Positions 57,095 to 64,000 of a stretch of 64,000 nt of DNA are shown here, piece after piece. Within the stretch, counting starts at the first letter, position 1; each line of letters begins with the position of its first letter. The stretch lies in NCBI GenBank assembly GCA_024741835.1, contig JAENRP010000111.1:3425-67424 (forward strand). Reading direction: 5' to 3'. Origin of the DNA: Diplocarpon mali (Eukaryota; Ascomycota; Leotiomycetes; Helotiales; Drepanopezizaceae). The position numbers and the translations under genes are program-made. Below the pieces are notes generated by a model that ran no database searches, was not told the DNA's origin, and worked only from the letters and a program-made list of their open reading frames with translations.

Positions 57095-57746
57095 TACAGG
57101 GAACGGGGCGACTTTGGATCTCGATGGAGGGGTTAGTTTCAGTTCTCGCTGGGTGTTCTGGTGCATGTGGGCTTGCATTTGCATGTTATTTCATTTGCCA
57201 GGGTACAAAAGTGAAATCAACATTAAATACTGCCATGAACTTCACCCTCTATAAAACTTTCAGTAAAATCTAGTTCCACGATCCCATCATAATAATTTGA
57301 TTCTCAGAGAAATTACACTGCGGCTGGTGCTATTCCGGAAACGGACTAGCCTTGTTATGGTGGGTTTGCAAAATGAATCTAATAATATCCACAGATGATG
57401 GGCAAAAGCGTAGGAGTCGTTCCACTACGATAAATAAACAATATCTTCCGCTACCGATCTTGACGCAGGCCATTTTCCATCTCCATTGCAGGTAACAGCA
57501 CTTGCAGCACCTTCTAGAAGCTCGTTGCAGCCTTGGATACGAAATTCGCTTGCAGATTAGAGAACGACCGTACTTCAACAAACGTCCCAAACAAAATTTC
57601 CTTACGATTCCCAGTTCCTGAACACCGCCGTCTCGCCCCAACAGAGACACCTTCCCTCCACCGAAGTGACAGTGCGCCTTCTCTATATCCCCGCCCACCT
57701 CCCGAGACGCTCTGTACACACAGCGCTCTGGCTGTGATCCGCCATC
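57095..57746. other. Intergenic region between LEU4 and KAP95
   Basis: Holds the 3' end of LEU4 and the KAP95 promoter and leader. No further gene seen. Confidence 0.65.
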
Positions 57747-60712
57747 ATGGACGTCAACTCAGTGCTCTTGAACACCTTCTCGGCAGGTCAGTTCACCGCT
57801 GGCCGACCCCTTTGTGCAATCTACACCGGGATGCTAACCGTCGGTAGATGCTGCTGTTCGAGGAGCTGCCGAAGCACAACTCACTCAAGCTGCCGAGAAC
57901 AACTTTGTAAGCTTTCCCTCTGGCTTACCGTCTCTTCGAAGGCGCAACATAACGTCTGCTGACCCACCTCTCCCAGGCCGGATACCTCGTCACCCTCGTC
58001 CAGGAGCTCGCAAATGAAGAGGCACAAGGACCTGTGCGAGCTGCCGCTGGTATCGCGCTGAAGAACGCCTTCACCGCACGCGAATTCGCGAGACTACAGG
58101 AACTACAAGAGAAATGGCTTCAGCAGGACCCTGATACGAAGAAGCGCGTCAAGGATTTGACTCTGCAGGCTCTCTCCTCGAGCAACGCACAAGCTGGCTC
58201 TGCCAGTGCACAGGTCGTCGCGTCGATAGCTTCTATTGAGCTGCCTCGTGATCAATGGCCGGAGCTGATGCCTACCTTGGTACGCAATGTTGGCGAGGGT
58301 AACGACCACCTTAAGCAAACCTCTCTGACAACAATCGGCTTCATTTGCGAGAGTCAAGACGCGGATCTCCGCACCAGTCTCGTCCAGCACTCTAATGCTA
58401 TCCTCACTGCGGTCGTTCAAGGAGCCCGAAAAGAGGAGCCGAACCCAGAGGTCCGGCTTGCAGCTATATATGCACTTGGAGACTCTCTGGAGTTTGTGGA
58501 CAGCAACTTCAAGAATGAGGGCGAGCGAAACTACATTATGCAGGTTATCTGCGAGGCCACACAAGCTCCGGACTCGCGGATACAGCAAGGCGCTTTCGGT
58601 TGTCTGAATAGAATCATGGCTCTGTACTACGAGCTGATGCGATTTTACATGGAGAAGGCTCTCTTTGGATTGACGATTATGGGCATGAAAAGCGAAGAGG
58701 AAGATGTTGCCAAGCTGGCTGTCGAATTTTGGAGTACAGTTGCCGAAGAGGAGATCTCCCTCGAGGATGATAATGCACAGGTAGGGGTCGGCTGCTCCAC
58801 CTCGCCTGGTCACATGCTAATCCTGCTAAACAGATCGAAAACGTCGACCAGATGCGGGAAATCTTTCACTTCTGCTCTGTCGCGACAAATGAGGTCGTGC
58901 CGGTTCTACTGCAGCTCTTGACCAAGCAAGACGAGGATGCGGCTGATGACGAGTACAATATCTCGAGAGCTGCTTACCAATGTCTACAGCTCTATGCCCA
59001 GGCCGTTGGTGGTACAGTGGTCCAACCAGTCTTAGCATTCGTTGAAGCCAACTTGAGACACGAAGACTGGCACCACAGAGATGCCGCTGTCTCTGCTTTC
59101 GGGGCTATCATGGAAGGTCCCGAAGACAAGGTCATCGCTCCGATCGTAAAGCAAGCACTTCCCGTTGTCATCAAGATGATGGACGATCCAGTCATCCATG
59201 TCAAGGACTCGACCGCCTATGCCCTCGGACGCATCACCGAGGCGTGCTCAGAGGCTATTGACTCAGTGCTGCACCTCCCTCTCTTGATCAAGTCTCTCTT
59301 CGAAGGCTTGGTCAGCAGCCCCAAGATGGCTGGATCGTGCTGTTGGGCGTTGATGAACCTTGCAGAGCGATTCTCTGGCGATATCGGTTGTCAGCAAAAT
59401 CCCTTGACTCCTCACTTCAACGAGAGCATCTCTCGCCTCCTGCAAGTGACCGAGCGACCAGATGCAGACAACCAACTCCGAACCGCTGCTTATGAAGTTC
59501 TCAACACCTTCGTCCAGAACGCTGCCAATGAGAGCTTGTCCGCTGTTGCTTCCCTTTCCGAGATCATCCTCAAGCGTTTGGAGGACACGATACCTCTCCA
59601 GTCACAAGTCGTTAGCGTCGAAGACAAGATCACGCTCGAGGAGATACAGACTAGCTTGTGCTCTGTCCTCTTGGCCATTATTCAGCGGCTAGAGAAGGAA
59701 GTTGCTCCCCAAGGCGACCGTATCATGGCTGTGCTTCTCCAGATCCTCGGGACTGCTGGTCCCAAGTCGAGCGTTCCTGATGCCGTGTTCGCCACGGTCA
59801 GTAGTTTGGCCAACGCTCTGGAGGAAGAATTCGCCAAGTACATGGAGCACTTCTCGCCGTTCCTCTACAACGCCCTTGGCAACCAGGAGGAGCCAGCACT
59901 CTGCTCGATGGCTATTGGTCTTGTCAGCGATATTACTCGTTCGATGGGTCCTCCTTGTCAACCATACTGCGATACATTTATGAACTACTTATTGAACAAT
60001 CTGAGGGTAAGCTGTCGTAACATACTTGCTTCATATCTACAGTGAGCCTTGTTTCGAATTCAACTAACACAAAAACAGAGTACGGCGCTTGCCAATCAAT
60101 TCAAGCCGGCGATTCTCCAGTGCTTTGGGGATATCGCCGGAGCTATTGGTGGTCATTTCGAAACCTACCTCTCTGTCGTCGCTCAAGTCTTGCAACAAGC
60201 TGCTGGCGTTCAGGCAAGCGCTGACGGATCGTACGAGATGTTCGACTACGTCATCTCGTTACGCGAGGGTATTATGGATGCTTGGGGTGGAATCATCGGT
60301 GCCATGAAGTCCGGTGATAAGAGTAAGTAAGGCTATCGCGGGACAAGGACACCGCTAACATGTTGTAGCCGGTCTGCTCCAGCCGTACGTCGAGTCGGTC
60401 TTCCACCTTCTCAATATAGTGTACCTAGACCAGAACAGAAGCGATGCACTTATGAGGTCGTCCATGGGTGTGATTGGGTAGGGTCTCCGAACCGCATTAA
60501 TCACAGGCCTCGCTGACTTTTAAAGTGACCTTGCTGATGCGTTTCCCAACGGAGAATTTGCTGCATTCTACCGTGCTGAATGGCTCACTCAAATGATAAA
60601 GGAGACCCGCCAAAATCGCGATTTTCAGCCTAGAACGACAGATACTGCTCGCTGGGCTCGGGAACAAGTCAAGCGTCAAACCGGAGGCTCCCAAGGGACC
60701 CAACAAACTTGA
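57747..60712 (+). CDS. Importin beta-1 (karyopherin 95)
   Basis: Seven exons: 57747-57786, 57848-57906, 57977-58780, 58834-60006, 60079-60322, 60369-60477 and 60526-60712, with introns of 46-72 bp, all GT-AG; total 871 residues, the usual length. Importin beta-1 carries importin-alpha/NLS cargo through nuclear pores and releases it on binding Ran-GTP. The start MDVNSVLLNTFSADAAVR and the importin-beta N-terminal block (AAGIALKNAFTAREF, about 53-67) are followed by HEAT repeats to the end. Signature stretches include GFICESQDADL, VWG-like RDAAVSAFGAIMEGPED and KDSTAYALGRITEACSEAI, in the region that binds importin-alpha, with an acidic loop DEDAADDEYN near residues 325-334. Exons 1 and 2 and the last three exons were placed by restoring frame across phase 1 and 2 junctions (for example GDK-T-GLLQPY and MGVIG-DLADAF). 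It converges on the kinase gene at 62.4 kb. Confidence 0.95.
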
Positions 60713-62393
60713 CTCCAACTTTCAGTCGAACGATCACCCGTCCAAGATTACCACTTTTAATACACTAGGGCCGGCGCAAATCACATAGAGTGCTGAATTG
60801 ATCTTGGTCTTACTCGCTTCCCTCCCAAACTCAATTAACTATTCCTTCGTTTGTCAGATGACCGGTCACAGAGAGGGGTCTTGTCCTCGACCGGAGTCAT
60901 ATAACGGCGTTCTTTGATTTCCCCCCAGCACCTCGAATCACAATAATCGCAATAACAACAATCATCGCCACGTCTGTTAGCACCTCCCTCGGATTCCGGC
61001 GAAGTCGACGCGAATCGAATGAACGAGCGAGTCACCAATGATGTTTTGTAACTACTCTGGCACAGCACGACACAGCACAGCACGAGAAACACTTGTATCA
61101 AGGACCCCTTTAGCAACCGCGCCGCTACACTTACACAAACGCGCCATGTTTCATTTTGATTCGAAGGACGACCAAGTTGGTGGATGCGATAGGCGAACGA
61201 TCCGTCCGAGGGGACGGAGAGAGGGGCGCTAACAAGCCGTCAAAGTCGCGACGAAACAATCTCGTATCGGCCAACTCTCGATGAATGAGGTTGGCATCTT
61301 CTCCGGCACCGCTGGGAATATTTTATCTTCTGAAGAGTGCTATGTATGTAAGGTGCACTTCGATCGACCGACTTGGGTCCGCAGGCGCTGGTGGCTGATG
61401 GGCTTGGTTTAGTGCGGAATGCACGAAATAGAACAGAGTCAAGACGGCGACTGTAGACGTGAATGTCGAGGTTGGAGGTGGTTAGTTGGATGGCGGAGGA
61501 GACATGTTAAGGTCGGATGGCGGGCCTCTGGTCTGTGTCAAGTGATACATATGGGGTTCCCTGAAAGGCCACTCGGGAGAGTATTGGGGATTGGGCGGAA
61601 GTTGAATAAGTAGCATGAACGATGAATGTGATGCAACACCCCCCTGATTTGATATTCCGCTATCTCGTGACCGAAAGCCGGTCTATATGTGAGCTCACTG
61701 CTCGGATCCGGTGCATTCCGCGGCCTCAATTCTCGAATGCCCCAGCTCTGCCATCTCTCTCTCTCGATCAGGGTTGAGATTCTGGACGGCTGAGGAGCTG
61801 TTTCGCTGACACATCTACCAATCTGCACTGCAAGCAAACACATCAACGCGATCAGCCATATCACCACCACCACTAATAGAGCGTATACAAACATGCAAAG
61901 AGAGCTTCAGGTAAGTCTTCCAATTTCGCTTATGAAACGCCAATTCGCGAGCCCGTCCCATAGTAGCTCGTTCCCTCGATCGCCTACAAATCTTTTGAAA
62001 GCAATATTTACAATGCAGCGAAATATTATGCCCATACCGGTGTGTGCGATGTTTACCAGTCTCTCTTCCTCTCGGACGTCCCCTCTGTCGAGAAGGAAAA
62101 GCGAGAAGGCAGGGAGAGAAAGGGGAAAAACGGGTTAAAACGCCACAAATCCACACACCCCGCCCTTCAACCCATGCTATTTCAAATGCTTACATGCTTT
62201 GAAGAGAAATAAAAGATCCCTAGTGAGCAGAAATCGGGACGAAGCCAGGGCTCATTTGGTGAAATAATAAAACAAACTGGTCATCCCCCGCGCACGCAAA
62301 AGCGAAAAACTTTTTGCATCTTCAGTCAATAGCAGACAGTCTATACTCAAACGACCGCTATCTCACAAGAGAGAAAGAATGGTTTGAGGTCTC
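60713..62393. other. Intergenic region between convergent genes
   Basis: The 3' flanks of KAP95 and the kinase gene. Open frames are short (up to 118 codons) and unrecognised. A CACAGCA-type triplicate lies near 61062-61081. No RNA gene was recognised. Confidence 0.6.
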
Positions 62394-64000
62394 TTAATGG
62401 TCGTAACGGCCGTTGTTCAGATCCTCGGTTTGGTGCTCATCTCCGTCATGATGTAAGGTGACAGAGTTGAACTCCTCGAATGGATCGAGAACCTCAGCAG
62501 ACGGCGTGGCCAGTCCAGAATCAAGGGGTACCCCTTTAGTTATTGGCGTCACTGCTCTGCCTCCGCTGATATCAACACTCTCGCTCTCCTTGACATTTCG
62601 GAAGTTGACCGTGTCAATGCCTCGCCCTTGGTGTGGGATCATCGGAGGTTTCATGTGCCTGATGAGAGCCCATTGCGTAGTGCGGAAGAATGGGTGAGTT
62701 TTGACATCCGAGGCTCCAGCACGAGCTCCAAGACGACGGTTCTCGTCCTTGATGAGGAGTTTTCTGATCAGGGATTTGCACAAGCTGTGGTGAATTTAGC
62801 GATTGATCTTCATAAGAAAGCGTACGAACTTACTTGGAGATTTGTGAAGATCCAGAATGGTCGGGGAAAGGCACATCATCCCTCAGGATATTCGCAAACG
62901 TAGCATTCCGGTTCTTCCCCTTGAAAGGAGTTGTTCCAAACAACATCTCGTAAACCAATATGCCAAGAGTCCACCAGTCCACTGCACTGGTATGTCCGCA
63001 GCCCTTAATGACCTCAGGCGCAATGTATTCCTCTGTACCAACAAAAGAGTTCGTACGAAAGTTGTTTATGCAGGATTTCGTATCGATTGTAGGTAGCGAG
63101 TTGACATTGGCGCCATTTCGGCCAAGGATCATCGTTGGCTTTCCACCTGGGTCGGACTGTTTCGAAAGATCGAAGTCTGATAACATGATATGACCAGACT
63201 GGTGAAGCAGAATATCTCGTACAGTTAGAGGGAAGGCGGCTATCAGGATGGGGTACTTACTCTCTGGCTTCAGATCTCTGTAGATGAATCCCATCAGATG
63301 CAAATACTCTAATGCGGCCGTGACCTCTGCGGCGTAGAATCTAGCATCATCTTCTGGTATGCACTTTCCAGGACGGGTCTGCAAGGCTCTGAAGAACTCC
63401 CCGCCACTGCAGTATTCCATACAGAGATATAGATGGTCCTCCGACTGGAAAGAATGGTACAGCGTGACGATAAAGGGGTGGTTGCTCGTGGCTAGAATCT
63501 CCTGCTCCGCTAGGGCTCTCTTTATCTTGTTCCGCTTGATCATCTCCTTTTTGCTCAGCACTGCCCTCTGTTAGCCCATAGCCTGTCTGCAGTCCGCAGG
63601 CCGGAGATTACACACCCTTCATAGCATATAACCTGCTGCTCTTCTTCTCCCGCACCAGATAGACCTTTCCTACATCGCCCTTGCCAATCAACTTGATCTT
63701 GTCAAAGCTCCCTGGTCCGACCTCAACATTCCGTACCTTGATGGAATTTGAACTGTATGTCCTCCGGAAGGCTAGAGTGTTTCGCAGATTGGGCGGTTGA
63801 AGATCGCCCAGGCTATCCTGTGCAGGCGAACCGAGAACAGTTCCGTTGGTCTTTGGATCCATCAAAGACAACATACTAGTGCTTGCGTTCTGGGCTAAAG
63901 GCTCCTTACCAAGCTCAGCAGTGGCAGGCCGGTCATCACTTCCTTTGCCTTTCGCGAAGAGCCCCTGTGCGTTTGGGGCGCTGGCTACCCTCCTCAGCTT
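62394..64000 (-). CDS. NRC-2-type AGC serine/threonine kinase (5' end outside the window)
   Basis: Partial: four exons on the minus strand (from beyond 64000 to 63616, then 63560-63261, 63215-62834 and 62784-62394), introns 55, 45 and 49 bp. The reading frame is still open at the window edge ([14 protein letters not shown]), so the N-terminal part is missing. It belongs to the AGC group near yeast Fpk1/Kin82 and Neurospora NRC-2, kinases linked to flippase activation and polarised growth. Visible: Gly-loop [12 protein letters not shown], lysine in YAMKVLSKKEM, catalytic YRDLKPENILL, a DFD in LSDFDLSK instead of DFG, an extended activation segment with [14 protein letters not shown], and [12 protein letters not shown]. 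The C-terminal AGC tail has [19 protein letters not shown] and a hydrophobic motif-like [14 protein letters not shown] and the long insert are typical of this subgroup. The 45-bp intron is in frame, so read-through would insert 15 residues between KPE and ILL. Confidence 0.9.

Overview
The window is a draft-assembly fragment (one 191-base N gap and two single Ns) of a filamentous ascomycete, most likely Pezizomycotina. The evidence is short 45-83 bp GT-AG introns, typical fungal genes (LEU4, KAP95, AIM13/MIC19, an NRC-2-type kinase, two FRE-type ferric reductases), and an AT-rich transposon island whose damage is almost purely C-to-T and G-to-A, as expected of repeat-induced point mutation (RIP). 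I cannot name the species or class.

Layout. 1-1845: GC-rich DNA with no recognisable gene. 1846-22078: one AT-rich island made of three LTR retrotransposons nested inside each other. Element A (Ty3/gypsy, plus strand, 1846-22078) was hit by element B (chromodomain Ty3/gypsy, minus strand, 5306-17989, perfect ATTAG target duplication). B was then hit by element C (Ty1/copia, minus strand, 6342-11881, perfect GGAAA target duplication). All three are riddled with stop codons, but gag zinc knuckles, protease, RT, RNase H, integrase and a chromodomain can still be read through them. Scattered in B and C, but not seen in A, is a 23-bp near-palindrome (ten clear copies) that always sits in the same codon phase of the host reading frame. 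22079-30373: a GC-rich, gene-poor tract with microsatellites and a dimeric minisatellite. About 30.4 kb onward: ordinary gene-bearing DNA.

Genes from 30 kb on: a tentative small membrane protein (minus, 30374-30824); exosome subunit RRP43 (minus); a 920-aa ferric reductase with a long disordered insertion (plus); a four-exon RRM protein (plus); tRNA wybutosine enzyme TYW3 (plus), converging on MICOS subunit AIM13/MIC19 (minus); a gene-poor stretch with the assembly gap (46.5-51.8 kb); a second, 611-aa ferric reductase (plus); 2-isopropylmalate synthase LEU4 (plus) with an 8-nt first coding exon and a TGACTCA box upstream; importin beta-1 KAP95 (plus, seven exons); and an NRC-2-type AGC kinase (minus), whose 5' end lies beyond the window.

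The genes are mostly unrelated housekeeping functions (RNA decay, tRNA modification, mitochondrial cristae, leucine synthesis, nuclear import, kinase signalling). The one functional echo is the pair of ferric reductases about 14 kb apart. I saw no secondary-metabolite cluster, CRISPR array, rRNA or convincing tRNA. All calls were made by reading the sequence; no database search was run.
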